A DNA stretch of 64,000 bases, from contig NZ_JACHNH010000001.1 in NCBI RefSeq assembly GCF_014205335.1, forward strand, positions 2,970,501-3,034,500, in the 5' to 3' direction. Source of the DNA: Amorphoplanes digitatis (GTDB taxonomy: Bacteria; Actinomycetota; Actinomycetes; Mycobacteriales; Micromonosporaceae). This document shows positions 1-9,371 of the stretch, in pieces (position 1 is the stretch's first letter; each line of letters opens with the position of its first letter). The translations under genes and the position numbers were made by a program. The notes under the pieces are model-generated. The model was not told the DNA's origin and did not search any database. It saw only the letters and a list, made by a program, of their open reading frames with translations.

Positions 1-2
1 CC

Positions 3-227
3 GGCGCCGGCATCGACGTGTTCGCCGCCGAACCGTGCACCGACTCGCCGCTGCTCGACCTCGACGCCGTCGTCGCCACGCCGCACCTGGGCGCCGCGAC
101 GGCGGAGGCACAGGCCAAGGCCGGGGTGATGGTCGCCGAGAACGTACGCCTGGCGCTGCGGGGCGACCCGGTCGCCGACGCGGTCAACCGGCCGGCCGGG
201 CGCGCCGCCACACCCGCCGTGGGCTGA
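3..227 (+). CDS. 2-hydroxyacid dehydrogenase (phosphoglycerate dehydrogenase-like), C-terminal fragment
   Basis: The window opens inside this gene; only about the last 74 residues are present. The frame reads GIDVFAAEP, then TPHLGAATAEAQ and ENV..AL.GDP..DAVN. This is the C-terminal part of the NAD-binding/catalytic module of D-isomer 2-hydroxyacid dehydrogenases, including the catalytic His of TPHLG. The pattern is closest to SerA, which makes 3-phosphohydroxypyruvate for serine synthesis. The protein stops soon after the AVN motif, so the ASB/ACT regulatory extension of long SerA proteins is absent. It could also be a glyoxylate/hydroxypyruvate reductase. The start and upstream context lie outside the window. 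Confidence 0.8.
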   Translation, partial: GAGIDVFAAEPCTDSPLLDLDAVVATPHLGAATAEAQAKAGVMVAENVRLALRGDPVADAVNRPAGRAATPAVG

Positions 228-281
228 TTCGGCCCTGATGTCCCGCTCGGCGCGGATGCCGCCCGTTTCCTTGCCCGGTGT

Positions 282-314
282 TTGAGGACGGCCTGAGGTT
301 GTCTTGAGGTAGCG
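282..314 (+). promoter_or_regulatory. three YTGAGG direct repeats at 11-bp spacing
   Basis: TGAGG occurs at 283-287, 294-298 and 305-309, each time one 11-bp step apart, as TTGAGG, CTGAGG and TTGAGG. They lie just upstream of the glycosyltransferase start at 332. Tandem direct repeats spaced by one helical turn are typical sites for OmpR/PhoB-type response regulators and SARP activators. The repeats are seen directly; which protein binds them is inference. The last copy ends 22 bp before the ATG. Confidence 0.45.
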
Positions 315-331
315 GCCCGATCTGGTCGGGC

Positions 332-1156
332 ATGAACGCGACCTTGGAGCTCCTCCCCACCGCCGGCACCGACAACCTCTCCCTGAACTGGGAGCAGACC
401 ACCGCCGACGTCGAGCTGACCGTGGTGGTCCCGTTCTACAACCCGGGCCCGGCGCTGCGCCGCACGGTCGAGCGCCTGGTCGCCTGCCTCACCGACGCCC
501 GGGTCGCCTTCGAGGTGATCGCGGTCTCCGACGGTTCCACCGACGGCTCGGCGCAGACCCTCGGCGGCCTGGCCGGCGTCCGGGTCATCGACATCCCGAT
601 CAACCAGGGCAAGGGCGCCGCGCTGCACCGCGGCTTCGCCTCCGCCCGCGGCGCCTGGATCGGCTTCGTCGACGCCGACGGCGACATCGATCCGCAGCAC
701 CTGGTCGACTACCTAGCCGTCGCCCGTACCGGCGGCCACGCCGTGGTCTACGCCGACAAGCGCCACGCCGGCTCGGTCAGCGGCGCGTCCGGCTTCCGCA
801 AGCTGGTCTCGGTCAGCTACTCGACGCTGGTCACCGGCCTGTTCGGCCTCGACGTCCGCGACACGCAGACCGGCTGCAAGATCGTGCGCCGGGACGTGCT
901 GGCGACCGTGCTGCCCCGTCTGCGGGAGCGCCGCTTCGCCTTCGACCTGGAGCTGTTCGTCGCGGCCGGCGCCGCCGGCATCGACGACCTGAAGGCGCTG
1001 CCGGTCCGGCTCGAGGAGCGGGTCGCCGGCTCGACGGTCACCACCAAGAGCATCGTGCGCACCATCCGCGACACGTTCGTCATCTACGGCCGCCTCCGCG
1101 ACAACCACTACCGCCCCACCGCCGCCCCGGCCCGCCCCCTCGCGCACGCGGCCTGA
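332..1156 (+). CDS. glycosyltransferase family 2, dolichyl-phosphate glucosyl/mannosyltransferase-like
   Basis: This is a 274-residue GT-A fold glycosyltransferase. The N-terminal half carries the family-2 signatures: VVVPFYN at about residue 33, the nucleotide-binding VSDGSTD near 65, NQGKGAAL near 90, and the metal-binding DADGDIDP near 115. The C-terminal TQTGCK..RR and FAFDLEL motifs are those of dolichyl-phosphate beta-glucosyltransferases. They suggest sugar transfer from a nucleotide sugar to a polyprenyl phosphate at the inner membrane face. There is no transmembrane tail, so it is likely peripheral. It is a single gene, convergent with the P450 gene across about 46 nt. Three 11-bp-spaced repeats sit before its start. 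The lipid acceptor is inferred. Confidence 0.88.
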   Translation: MNATLELLPTAGTDNLSLNWEQTTADVELTVVVPFYNPGPALRRTVERLVACLTDARVAFEVIAVSDGSTDGSAQTLGGLAGVRVIDIPINQGKGAALHRGFASARGAWIGFVDADGDIDPQHLVDYLAVARTGGHAVVYADKRHAGSVSGASGFRKLVSVSYSTLVTGLFGLDVRDTQTGCKIVRRDVLATVLPRLRERRFAFDLELFVAAGAAGIDDLKALPVRLEERVAGSTVTTKSIVRTIRDTFVIYGRLRDNHYRPTAAPARPLAHAA

Positions 1157-1202
1157 GGCCCGCTGATGATGACGTCGTAGCTCTGCCGAACGCCCGGGAT
1201 GG

Positions 1203-2429
1203 TCAGGCAGGGCACACTTCGTCGAAGGCGATCGGGAGGTGGATCGGGCCGCGCAGCACGGGACTGGGCCGGTACGGGGGCGGGTCGGCGAGCACGCGGG
1301 GATTCCGTAGCCGTTTGGCGAGCTGGGTGAGGGCGAACTGTGCCTCCAGCCGGGCCAGCGGGGCGCCGAGGCAGTAGTGGATTCCGGTGGCGAACGACAG
1401 GTGGACGGTGTCGGTGCGGTCGGGGTCGAACCGGTCCGGGTGCGGGAACTGTTCCGGGTCGCGGTTGCCCGAGGCGAGCATCACCGCGATCGGGTGGCCC
1501 TTGCGGATCGTGGTGTCGCCGATCGCGATGTCGGCGACCGCGGTCCGGAACGGCAGGATGTGCACTGACGGCTCGTAGCGCAGCAGCTCCTCGACCAGGC
1601 GGATGCTGAAGCCCGGTTCGGTGCGCAGCCGCTGGAGAACCTCGGGGTGGCGCTGCAGGGTCAGCCAGCCGTTGGTGATCAGGTTGACGGTGGTCTCGTG
1701 GCCCGCGACCAACAGCAGCATCAGCGTGGAGAACAGGTCGCCGCCCTCCAGGCGCCCGTCCGGGCCGTCGTCGGTGAGGTAGCCGGAGATCATGTCCTCG
1801 CCGGGCTCGGCACGGCGGCGCTGCGCCAGCTCGAACAGGTAGTTCGACATGTGCTGCCGCGCGTCGGTGCGTGCCTGGAGCTGCTCGGGCGTGGGTCTGG
1901 CCAGGGCGTTGACGATCGGGTCCACCCAGGCGCTGAACCGGGGCTCGTCCTCGGGTGGCACCCCGAGCAGGTGGCAGATGACCGCCACCGGAAAGGGATA
2001 CGCCACGTCATCGACGAGGTCGGCGCCCTGCTTGTCGGCGAGATTGTCGATGAGCCCGGTGACGATGGCCTTCAGCGCCGGTGCCATCTTGTCGATCAGG
2101 TCGGGCCGGTGCGGCGGGCCGAACTGGCGCATCGCGACGCGGCGCAGTGTGTCGTGCCGGGGCGGGTCACTGACGAGGAAGCTGGGCGGTGCGCCGCCGG
2201 GCCCTTGCGCGGGCGGTAGTTTCGCGGCGAACTCCGGTAGCAGGTTGGTCAGGTCCGAGCTCAGGCGCGGGTCGTGCTGGAGCGCGTAGATCTCGCGGAA
2301 GGTGCTGACCACGAACGTGCCGTCGGCTTCCTGCCATACCGGCTGGGAGCGCAGCTTCTCGTACAGCGGCCACGGGTCGGCCCGGTTGGCGAAGTCGAGG
2401 ATCTGGTCGTAAAGGCTGGGTTCGGTCAT
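1203..2429 (-). CDS. cytochrome P450 monooxygenase
   Basis: A 408-residue soluble bacterial class I P450. Visible signatures are the I-helix AGHETT near residue 240, the K-helix EELLR, and the heme loop FATGIHYCLGAP with the thiolate Cys at residue 353. It would insert one oxygen atom into an unidentified substrate. Its redox partner is next door: the fused ferredoxin/ferredoxin reductase gene ends 12 nt upstream of this ATG, so the two form a two-gene operon. Length is normal for the family. The substrate cannot be read from the sequence. Confidence 0.95.
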   Translation of the reverse strand: MTEPSLYDQILDFANRADPWPLYEKLRSQPVWQEADGTFVVSTFREIYALQHDPRLSSDLTNLLPEFAAKLPPAQGPGGAPPSFLVSDPPRHDTLRRVAMRQFGPPHRPDLIDKMAPALKAIVTGLIDNLADKQGADLVDDVAYPFPVAVICHLLGVPPEDEPRFSAWVDPIVNALARPTPEQLQARTDARQHMSNYLFELAQRRRAEPGEDMISGYLTDDGPDGRLEGGDLFSTLMLLLVAGHETTVNLITNGWLTLQRHPEVLQRLRTEPGFSIRLVEELLRYEPSVHILPFRTAVADIAIGDTTIRKGHPIAVMLASGNRDPEQFPHPDRFDPDRTDTVHLSFATGIHYCLGAPLARLEAQFALTQLAKRLRNPRVLADPPPYRPSPVLRGPIHLPIAFDEVCPA

Positions 2430-2441
2430 CGTTGTTCCTGC

Positions 2442-4052
2442 TCAGTGCCGGCGGGCGGTGCGGACGAGGGTGGCGCGGCGCTCGCTGGGGTCGTGGCCGG
2501 TGACCACGACGGTCGCGTCGCGGCCCGGGCGTGCGATCTCCGGGAACTCGGCGGGTACCGGGGTGCGGTCCGGCGGCGGATCGATCATGTCGTACGGGGG
2601 CGGGAACGGCGCCGCCTGCTCGATCAGCTGCTGGTAGAAGCCGAGCCACTTGCCCTGGTTCCAGCTGACCGCGCCGACGACGCGGCCCTTGTAGCCGTAC
2701 GCGGCGACGAAGTGGCGGCTTTCCACGGAGCCCTGCGTGATGGCGATCTGATCCGCCATCGGTGGCACACCCACCGACTTGATGTTGTGGCCGAATTGCA
2801 GCGACCAGAACGCCGACACCTCCAGGTGCGGCCAGCGGTCGCTCCCGCTGCTGATCATGTTGTGCGCGGCGACCTCGGCCTGGGTGACCGCGTTGCCCCA
2901 GTGCTCCATGGACAGGAACTGGTAGCCGAACATCGGCTGCGGCTGGCGCGCCACGTCCCCGGCGACGAACACGTTGTCGGTCACGAGGCCGTTGGCGTCG
3001 AACGCGCGGCAGCCCGCGTCGCAGGCCACCCCCCAGACGCCGACGGCCAGGCCGGAGCCCTCGAGCCACTCCACGTTGCGGATGCCGCCGAGCGCGACCA
3101 CGGCCACGTCGACGTCGATGGTGGTGCCGTCGGACAGCTGCGCCCGGCGCAGCCTGCCGTCCTCGCCCCGCAGCGAGTTGAGCCTGGTGTTGGTACGCAG
3201 GTCGACGCCGTGCTCGCGCATGATCCCCGCCGAGATCCGGCCGATCACCCCACCCAGCGCGCCGACCAGCGGGGCGGGCCCGGCCTCGGCCACGGTCACC
3301 GGGATGCCCAGGTCCACGCAGACCGAGGCCATCTCGGAGCCGGTGAACCCGGAGCCGATGATCAGCACCCGATTCGGCTTGTTCATCAGCCGCTCGCGCA
3401 GCACGGCGGCGTCGGCTTGGGTGCGGATCGTGAACACGCCGTCGAGCGCGGCCTCCTGGGGCACGGGCCACGGGCGGGCCCGCACCCCGGTGCTGATCAG
3501 CAGCCGGTCGAACCCGACCTCCTGCCCGTCGGCGAGGCTCACCACGTTGCGTTCCAGGTCCAGCGCGGTCGCGGCGACGCCGCGCTTCCAGTCGGCGTCG
3601 ATCTCGCGCCGCCGCGGCAGCGCGGTGTCGGCCGAGTGGGCCCAGCCGAGTTGCACCTGCTTGGACAACGGCGGCCGGTCGTAGGGCTCGTCCGGCTCGT
3701 CGCCGATCATGGTCAGCGAGCCGGTGAACCCCTCGGCACGCAGCCGCTCCGCCGCCTTCAACCCGGCCAGCGACGCACCCACGATCACGATGCGGCCCTC
3801 GCGGCGCAAGGGTTCGCCCTTGGCCGCCGCCATCGTCTCCACCGGCGGCGGTGCCGGCAGATCGGCCACGTCGACCTGCAGTGCCTGCACCGGGCAGGCC
3901 GCGGCTGCCCGCAGGACCTTCTCCCGCAGCTCGTCGGGGGGCGCCGGGTCGAACATCAGCGCCTCGTCGCCGACCATCCGGAACGCCTCCGGGGCGAGGA
4001 ACGCGCACTGCGCGTACCCCTCGCACTTGGTCAGGTCCACCACTACATGCAT
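2442..4052 (-). CDS. fused ferredoxin / FAD-dependent ferredoxin reductase
   Basis: A 536-residue fusion. Residues 1-65 are a P450-type ferredoxin: CEGYAQC near the start and CPVQAL near 53 supply three Cys, as in 3Fe-4S ferredoxins. After a short linker (about 65-78), the rest is a rubredoxin/putidaredoxin reductase-like flavoprotein: IVIVGASLAGLKAAE for FAD, VLIIGSGFTGSEMA for NAD(P)H, and VFVAGDVA near the C-terminus. It should pass electrons from NAD(P)H to the P450 directly downstream. A TAGCCT -10-like box at 4059-4064 lies 6 nt before the ATG, which suggests a leaderless transcript. Fusions of these two partners are less common than separate genes. Confidence 0.92.
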   Translation of the reverse strand: MHVVVDLTKCEGYAQCAFLAPEAFRMVGDEALMFDPAPPDELREKVLRAAAACPVQALQVDVADLPAPPPVETMAAAKGEPLRREGRIVIVGASLAGLKAAERLRAEGFTGSLTMIGDEPDEPYDRPPLSKQVQLGWAHSADTALPRRREIDADWKRGVAATALDLERNVVSLADGQEVGFDRLLISTGVRARPWPVPQEAALDGVFTIRTQADAAVLRERLMNKPNRVLIIGSGFTGSEMASVCVDLGIPVTVAEAGPAPLVGALGGVIGRISAGIMREHGVDLRTNTRLNSLRGEDGRLRRAQLSDGTTIDVDVAVVALGGIRNVEWLEGSGLAVGVWGVACDAGCRAFDANGLVTDNVFVAGDVARQPQPMFGYQFLSMEHWGNAVTQAEVAAHNMISSGSDRWPHLEVSAFWSLQFGHNIKSVGVPPMADQIAITQGSVESRHFVAAYGYKGRVVGAVSWNQGKWLGFYQQLIEQAAPFPPPYDMIDPPPDRTPVPAEFPEIARPGRDATVVVTGHDPSERRATLVRTARRH

Positions 4053-4058
4053 CGCTCC

Positions 4059-4064
4059 AGGCTA
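4059..4064 (-). promoter_or_regulatory. candidate -10 box, leaderless start
   Basis: Read on the minus strand, TAGCCT (TANNNT class) ends 6 nt before the ATG at 4052. Transcription would begin at or next to the start codon. No convincing -35 was seen, which is common for actinobacterial leaderless promoters. Confidence 0.4.
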
Positions 4065-4126
4065 AGCGGCCAGCCAGGCGAATCGGCACAGAACGGCCCT
4101 TCCGGGTACCGTACCGGGCCTGTGCC

Positions 4127-5794
4127 TCAGCATTCCCGGTAGGCGAGGTAGGCGAGCCAGTCGCCGTGTGCGGTGATGTCGGGTGCGCCCTCGACGGCGG
4201 CGGTCTCGCAGAGGAAGCCGGTGACGGAGGTGCCGTCGGCGAGCCGCACCTTGCCCAGGACCATGGGTTCCGGCAGGGCGGCGAGGAACGGGCCGAGCGC
4301 GGCCGGGGGAAGCTCCCACACCTCGCCCTCGATACTCGCGCCGCCGGCGGCGACCCGGACCAGGCCCGGCTTCGGCGGTTCGGTGGGCAGGGCGTGCAGG
4401 CGGTACTCCGGTGCGGTGCGGACCCGGCCGGCGTAGCGGGCGCCGACGGCGGTGAGCTGCGAGTTGAGCGGCTGGCCGGTCAGGTGCGCACCGACGACGA
4501 GCAGCCGTAGGCCGGCGGCGGCCGGTGCCGGCGCGGGTGAACCGGTCAGCAGCGCGGCGACGCCGGCCGCGACCGCGTCGGCGAAGCCGCGGGTGATCAC
4601 CTGGACGCCGAAGGGCCCGTCGCCGGTCTCGCCGGCGGGTACGGCGACGGCGGCGAGGCCGAAGAGGTTGCAGAAGTTGGTGTACGTGCCGACGAGCGCG
4701 TTGACGCCGACCGGATCCGCGGCGACCTCCGCGATGGTGGGGTGGATCGGGGCGGTGGGCAGCAGCAGCGCGTCCGCGTCGCCCCACTCGGCCATCGCCT
4801 CCCCGCGCAGCTTCTCCAGGCGCTCGGTGTCGGCGACGAGCACGTGTGCGGGGATGTCCCGGGCCGCGGAGATGATCGCCCCGACGGTCGGGTCGACGCC
4901 GTCGGGGTGCTCGTCGATGAAGGCGCCGACGGCGGCGTAGCGTTCGGCGACGAAGCCGCCGCTGTAGAGCAGTTTCGCGGCGTCGAGGAACGGTGCGAGC
5001 CGGATCGGCCGCAGCCGGGCGCCGCCGGTCTCCAGGATCTTTGCCGCCTGTTCGAAGGCGTCGCGCCACTCCTCGGACAGGGCGGTGAGCTCGTCGCGGT
5101 CCGGAACCGCGACCACCGGCTGAGGCGGGGCGGCGAGGGGCGCGTCCGCCGGCCACACCGCATCGCTCATGATCGTGATCGCTTGTTGCGCCGCGCCGAG
5201 GGTGCGGGCGAAGACGGTGACGCAGTCGAGGCTGCGGCAGGCGGGCACGACCCCCTCGGTGGGCACCAGGCCGCGGGTCGGCTTGATACCGACGATGCCC
5301 TGGAAGGCGGCCGGCACCCGCCCGGAGCCCGCGGTGTCGGTGCCGAGCGCCAGGTCGGCGATGCCCAGCGCCACGACCACGGCCGATCCGGAGCTGGATC
5401 CGCCGGAGACCCGCCGCGGATCGCGGGCGTCGCGCACCGCGCCGTACGGGCTGCGGGTACCGACGAGCCCGGTCGCGAACTGGTCCAGGTTGGTCTTGCC
5501 CAGCACGATCGCGCCCGCGTCGACGAGCCGCTGGACGGCCGGTGCGCTGCGCGACGGCAGGTAGGCGTACCCCGGGCATCCCGCCGTCGTCTCGAGCCCG
5601 GCCACGTCGATGTTGTCCTTGACCGCCAGCATCGACCCGGCGAGCGGCAGGGTCTCGCCCGCCGCCAGGCGTGCCTCCAGGGCCGCCGCCTCGGCCAGCA
5701 CGTCCTGTTCGTCGCGCAGGGTGATCCACGCTTCGGGTCGCTCGCCGAGGGCGAGCCGGGCGTAGGCGTCACGGACGCGGTCCTGCGGGGTCAT
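4127..5794 (-). CDS. atzF: allophanate hydrolase
   Basis: A 555-residue amidase-signature enzyme that splits allophanate to ammonia and CO2, the last step of ATP-dependent urea/guanidine breakdown. The amidase core runs over about residues 45-430. Lys in AVKDNIDVAG and the GGSSSGSA Ser cluster with downstream TDTAGSGR form the Ser-cisSer-Lys triad. Residues about 440-555 are the C-terminal allophanate-hydrolase domain (GAHL..QPLN, VGARY near its start). The ATG at 5794 overlaps the carboxylase stop as ATGA; a longer reading to 5983 would run into that gene. It is the last gene of the operon. Confidence 0.95.
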   Translation of the reverse strand: MTPQDRVRDAYARLALGERPEAWITLRDEQDVLAEAAALEARLAAGETLPLAGSMLAVKDNIDVAGLETTAGCPGYAYLPSRSAPAVQRLVDAGAIVLGKTNLDQFATGLVGTRSPYGAVRDARDPRRVSGGSSSGSAVVVALGIADLALGTDTAGSGRVPAAFQGIVGIKPTRGLVPTEGVVPACRSLDCVTVFARTLGAAQQAITIMSDAVWPADAPLAAPPQPVVAVPDRDELTALSEEWRDAFEQAAKILETGGARLRPIRLAPFLDAAKLLYSGGFVAERYAAVGAFIDEHPDGVDPTVGAIISAARDIPAHVLVADTERLEKLRGEAMAEWGDADALLLPTAPIHPTIAEVAADPVGVNALVGTYTNFCNLFGLAAVAVPAGETGDGPFGVQVITRGFADAVAAGVAALLTGSPAPAPAAAGLRLLVVGAHLTGQPLNSQLTAVGARYAGRVRTAPEYRLHALPTEPPKPGLVRVAAGGASIEGEVWELPPAALGPFLAALPEPMVLGKVRLADGTSVTGFLCETAAVEGAPDITAHGDWLAYLAYREC

Positions 5795-8700
5795 GCGGTG
5801 GTCCTTCCGGCGAGAACGAGCAGCGGGCTGCCCGGCGCCACCTGGCTGCCGGGGGTGACGAGGACGTCGGCGACCTCGCCGTCCTGCGGTGCGGTGACCA
5901 CACTCTCCAGCTTCATGGCCTCCAGCGCGAGCAGCGGCTGCCCGGCGGTGACCCGGTCGCCGGGGCGCACGTCGATGCGCCACACGCTGGACATGAACGG
6001 CGCCTCGATCAGCACACCGCCGTCGGGAACGGTCACCTCGCCGGCGGCCGGCGGCGCCTCGGGCTCGGGCCGCGGGTCGAACTCACCGGCGGCGGCCCAC
6101 GCCTCCCGCTCCTGCCCGAAGGCGGCGGCCTGCGCCGCCCGGAAGTCCGCGATGGAGGCGGCGTTCGCGGCGAGGAAGTCCTCGTGGTCGGCGAGCCGGA
6201 AGGTGCCCTCGTCGATGCGCAGCCGGTGCCGCCCGGCCGCGACGTCGGCGCGCAGGTCGAGCAGCTCCTCGGCGCCGACCGGGTACCAGGAGATCCGGTC
6301 GAAGTGGCGCAGCAGCCACGGGTCGCCGGGTTCGCGCCGCCACCGGTTCCACACCTGCACGGTGCGGCCGACGAACTGGTAGCCGCCGGGCCCCTCCATG
6401 CCGTAGACGCACAGGTAGGCGCCGCCGATGCCGACCGCGTTCTCCGGCGTCCAGGTGCGGGCCGGGTTGTACTTCGTGGTGACGAGGCGGTGCCGCGGGT
6501 CGAGGGGGGTGGCGACCGGGGCGCCGAGGTAGACGTCGCCGAGGCCGAGGACGAGGTAGCTGGCGTCGTAGACGGTGCGGTAGACGTCGTCGACGCTGTC
6601 GAGGCCGTTGACCCGGCGGATGAACTCGATGTTCCACGGGCACCAGGGTGCGTCGTCGCGGACGCCGGCCATGTAGCGGGCGATCGCCTCCCGGGTGGCC
6701 GGGTCGTCCCAGGACAGCGGCAGGTGCACCGTCCGGCTGGGCACGGCGAGCTCGCGGGTGGCGGGCAGTTCGTCCTCGATCTCGCGGACCAGGCCGAGCA
6801 GCCGGCGTACGGGCAGGCGGCCGGGGTCGACGTGGATCTGGAGCGACCGGATGCCGGGGGTGAGGTCGACGACGCCCGGCAGGCCCTCGGCGCGGAGCCG
6901 GTCCATCAGCGCGTGCCCGCGCATCCGCAGGCCGAGGTCGAGGGTCATCGGCCCGTACTCGACGAGCAGGTTGTCGTCGCCGGAGCGGCGGTAGGTGACC
7001 GCCGGTGCGGTGTCGGTGTGCTCGCGGCGGGCGAGGACGCCGTCGTCGCCGGTGGTCAGCGGCGTCACCGGGGCCAGTGGCCGGGCACGCAGTCGCAGGG
7101 CGGTGTCGTCGGAGACGGGCACGAACCGGACGGTGTCGCCGGGGCTGAGCTGGCCGAGTTTCCAGCGTTCTGCGGTGATCACGGTGGCCGGGCAGACGAA
7201 TCCGCCGAGGCTGGGGCCGTCGGGCCCGAGCAGGATGGGCACGTCGCCGGTGAAGTCGACGGCGCCGACCGAGTACGGGGTGTCGTGGATGTTCGACGGG
7301 TGCAGCCCGGCCTCGCCGCCGTCGGTGCGCGCCCAGCGCGGTTTGGGGCCGACCAGGCGCACGCCGGTGCGGGCGGAGTTGAAGTGGACCTGCCACTGCG
7401 CGGCGTAGAACGCGTCGATGTCCTCGCGGAGGAAGAACTCGGGTGCGGCGTGCGGCCCCTCGGTGACGGCGATCCGCCAGTCCCGCCCGATGCTCGGGCG
7501 CTGGTCGAGGGGCACCGGGCCGGCGACCGGCCCGGTGGGTTCGCGGTGGCGCAGGACGTCGCCGAGGCGCAGGGTGCGCCCGCCGTGGCCGCCGAACTGG
7601 CCGAGGGTGAAGGTGGCGGCGCTGCCCAGGTACTCCGGCAGGTCGAGGCCGCCGGCGACCAGGATGTAGCTGCGCAGCCCGCCGTCGGCGGCCTTGCCGA
7701 CGTCCAGCACGCCGCCGGCCGGTACGTGCACGGGCGTCCAGCGGGGTACGGGCACGCCGTCGACGGTGACCGGCGCGGCGGCGCCGGTGACGCAGACCTG
7801 GGCCGCCGCGGTGAAGCGCAGGGCCGGGCCGTCGACGGTGCATTCCAGGCCGGGTGCGCCCTCGGGGTTGCCGAGGGCGCGGTTGCCGAGGCGGAACGAG
7901 AGGTCGTCCATCGGCCCGGACGGCGGGACACCGACCTCCCACAGGCCGGTACGGCCGGGCCAGTCCTGCACCGCGGTCAGCGTGCCGGGTCGTTCGACGA
8001 CGATGCGCGGCTCGGCGTCGTGCACGCCGGCGAGGGTGGCGGTGCAGTGCCGGGCGGCCAGCACGCTCTCGTCGGCGGCCGCGGCGCGCAACAGGCCGAG
8101 GTTGGTCTCGATGCCGTCCACGCGGGTGGCCGCGAGGGCGGTGCGGAGCTTCGCGTACGCCTCGTCGCGGGTGGCGCCGGTGACGATGACCTTGGCGAGC
8201 ATCGGGTCGTACGAGGTGGACACCTCGGTACCGGCCTCCACCCAGCCGTCGACGCGCACGTCGTCCGGGAACCGCACGCTGGTGACCAGGCCGGCGCTGG
8301 GGCGGTGCCCCTGTGTCGGGTCCTCGGCGTAGACGCGGGCCTCGACGGCGGCACCGGCCGCCCCGCGCGGGGTGTCGAGGACGGTGTCGTCGCCCTGAGC
8401 GAGGCGCAGCATCCACTCGACGAGGTCGACGCCGCAGGTCTCCTCGGTGACCGGGTGCTCGACCTGTAGGCGGGCGTTCACCTCGAGGAACGAGGCCTGT
8501 TCGCGTTCGGCGTCGTAGACGAACTCGACGGTGCCCGCCGAGCGGTAGTCCACTCCCGCGCACAGCGCCGCCGCCGAGGTGTGCAGCAGCTCGCGGACCG
8601 CGTCGGGCAGACCCGGCGCGGGCGCTTCCTCGATCACCTTCTGGTTGCGCCGTTGCAGGCTGCAATCGCGGTCGCCGAGCACGACCACGCGGCCGGCGCC

Positions 8701-9345
8701 GTCGCCGAAGACCTGCACCTCGACGTGGCGGGCGCGCTGCACGAACCGTTCGAGGAACACGCCGCCGCTGCCGAAGCTGGCCACGGCCATCCGTTCGACC
8801 CGGTCGTACGCCGCGATCAGCTCGGCGGAGCTGTGGCAGGCCTGCATGCCGATGCCGCCGCCCCCGCCGGTGGCCTTGACCATGACGGGGTAGCCGATGC
8901 GCTCCGCGGCGTCCAGGGCCTCGTCGAGGCCGGAGAGCAGGCCGGTTCCGTCGATCATCGGCACTCCGGCGGCCTGTGCCAGGCTCCGGGCGGTGTGCTT
9001 GGCGCCGAACGCGGTGAGTTGCGCCGGGGTGGGGCCGACGAACGCGAGCCCGGCCTCTTCGACGGCGGTGGCGAATCCGGCGTCCTCGGAGAGGAAGCCG
9101 TAGCCGGGGTGCACGGCGCCGGCGCCGGTGGACAGCGCGGCGTCGAGCACCCGGTCGACGAGCAGATAGCTGTCGCGGGCCGGTGCGGGGCCCAGGCGCA
9201 CGGCCAGGTCGGCCATCCGCACGTGCGGGGCGGCCCGGTCCGGGTCGGAGAAGACCGCGACGGTCTTGAGGCCCATCCTCTCCGCGGTGCGGATGATCCG
9301 GCAGGCGATCTCGCCGCGGTTGGCGACGAGCAGGGTGTCGAACAT
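5791..9345 (-). CDS. biotin-dependent urea/guanidine carboxylase
   Basis: An 1184-residue multidomain carboxylase. Order: biotin carboxylase (residues 1-445; VANRGEIACR at the start, GGGGIGM for ATP, EVNARLQVEHPVTE), the KipA/KipI-like carboxyltransferase halves (about 470-1080, with YNPARTWTPENAVGIGGAY), and a C-terminal biotinyl domain with biotin-Lys in EAMKLES near residue 1143. It carboxylates urea to allophanate or guanidine to carboxyguanidine, using ATP and bicarbonate. The two DUF1989 genes directly upstream favour guanidine (see findings). It starts at ATG 9345, 26 nt after the previous gene, and overlaps the hydrolase start by 4 nt. Length matches the family. Confidence 0.94.
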   Translation of the reverse strand: MFDTLLVANRGEIACRIIRTAERMGLKTVAVFSDPDRAAPHVRMADLAVRLGPAPARDSYLLVDRVLDAALSTGAGAVHPGYGFLSEDAGFATAVEEAGLAFVGPTPAQLTAFGAKHTARSLAQAAGVPMIDGTGLLSGLDEALDAAERIGYPVMVKATGGGGGIGMQACHSSAELIAAYDRVERMAVASFGSGGVFLERFVQRARHVEVQVFGDGAGRVVVLGDRDCSLQRRNQKVIEEAPAPGLPDAVRELLHTSAAALCAGVDYRSAGTVEFVYDAEREQASFLEVNARLQVEHPVTEETCGVDLVEWMLRLAQGDDTVLDTPRGAAGAAVEARVYAEDPTQGHRPSAGLVTSVRFPDDVRVDGWVEAGTEVSTSYDPMLAKVIVTGATRDEAYAKLRTALAATRVDGIETNLGLLRAAAADESVLAARHCTATLAGVHDAEPRIVVERPGTLTAVQDWPGRTGLWEVGVPPSGPMDDLSFRLGNRALGNPEGAPGLECTVDGPALRFTAAAQVCVTGAAAPVTVDGVPVPRWTPVHVPAGGVLDVGKAADGGLRSYILVAGGLDLPEYLGSAATFTLGQFGGHGGRTLRLGDVLRHREPTGPVAGPVPLDQRPSIGRDWRIAVTEGPHAAPEFFLREDIDAFYAAQWQVHFNSARTGVRLVGPKPRWARTDGGEAGLHPSNIHDTPYSVGAVDFTGDVPILLGPDGPSLGGFVCPATVITAERWKLGQLSPGDTVRFVPVSDDTALRLRARPLAPVTPLTTGDDGVLARREHTDTAPAVTYRRSGDDNLLVEYGPMTLDLGLRMRGHALMDRLRAEGLPGVVDLTPGIRSLQIHVDPGRLPVRRLLGLVREIEDELPATRELAVPSRTVHLPLSWDDPATREAIARYMAGVRDDAPWCPWNIEFIRRVNGLDSVDDVYRTVYDASYLVLGLGDVYLGAPVATPLDPRHRLVTTKYNPARTWTPENAVGIGGAYLCVYGMEGPGGYQFVGRTVQVWNRWRREPGDPWLLRHFDRISWYPVGAEELLDLRADVAAGRHRLRIDEGTFRLADHEDFLAANAASIADFRAAQAAAFGQEREAWAAAGEFDPRPEPEAPPAAGEVTVPDGGVLIEAPFMSSVWRIDVRPGDRVTAGQPLLALEAMKLESVVTAPQDGEVADVLVTPGSQVAPGSPLLVLAGRTTA

Positions 9346-9371
9346 GGGAGCGGGCCTTTCTGCGCCGGAGG

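Noticed and set aside
1157..1202. Terminator between the convergent glycosyltransferase and P450 genes
   Set aside because: No stem of useful length found in these 46 nt.
2274..4142. 622-residue plus-strand frame opposite P450 and ferredoxin reductase
   Set aside because: Antisense shadow of two strongly recognised minus-strand proteins.
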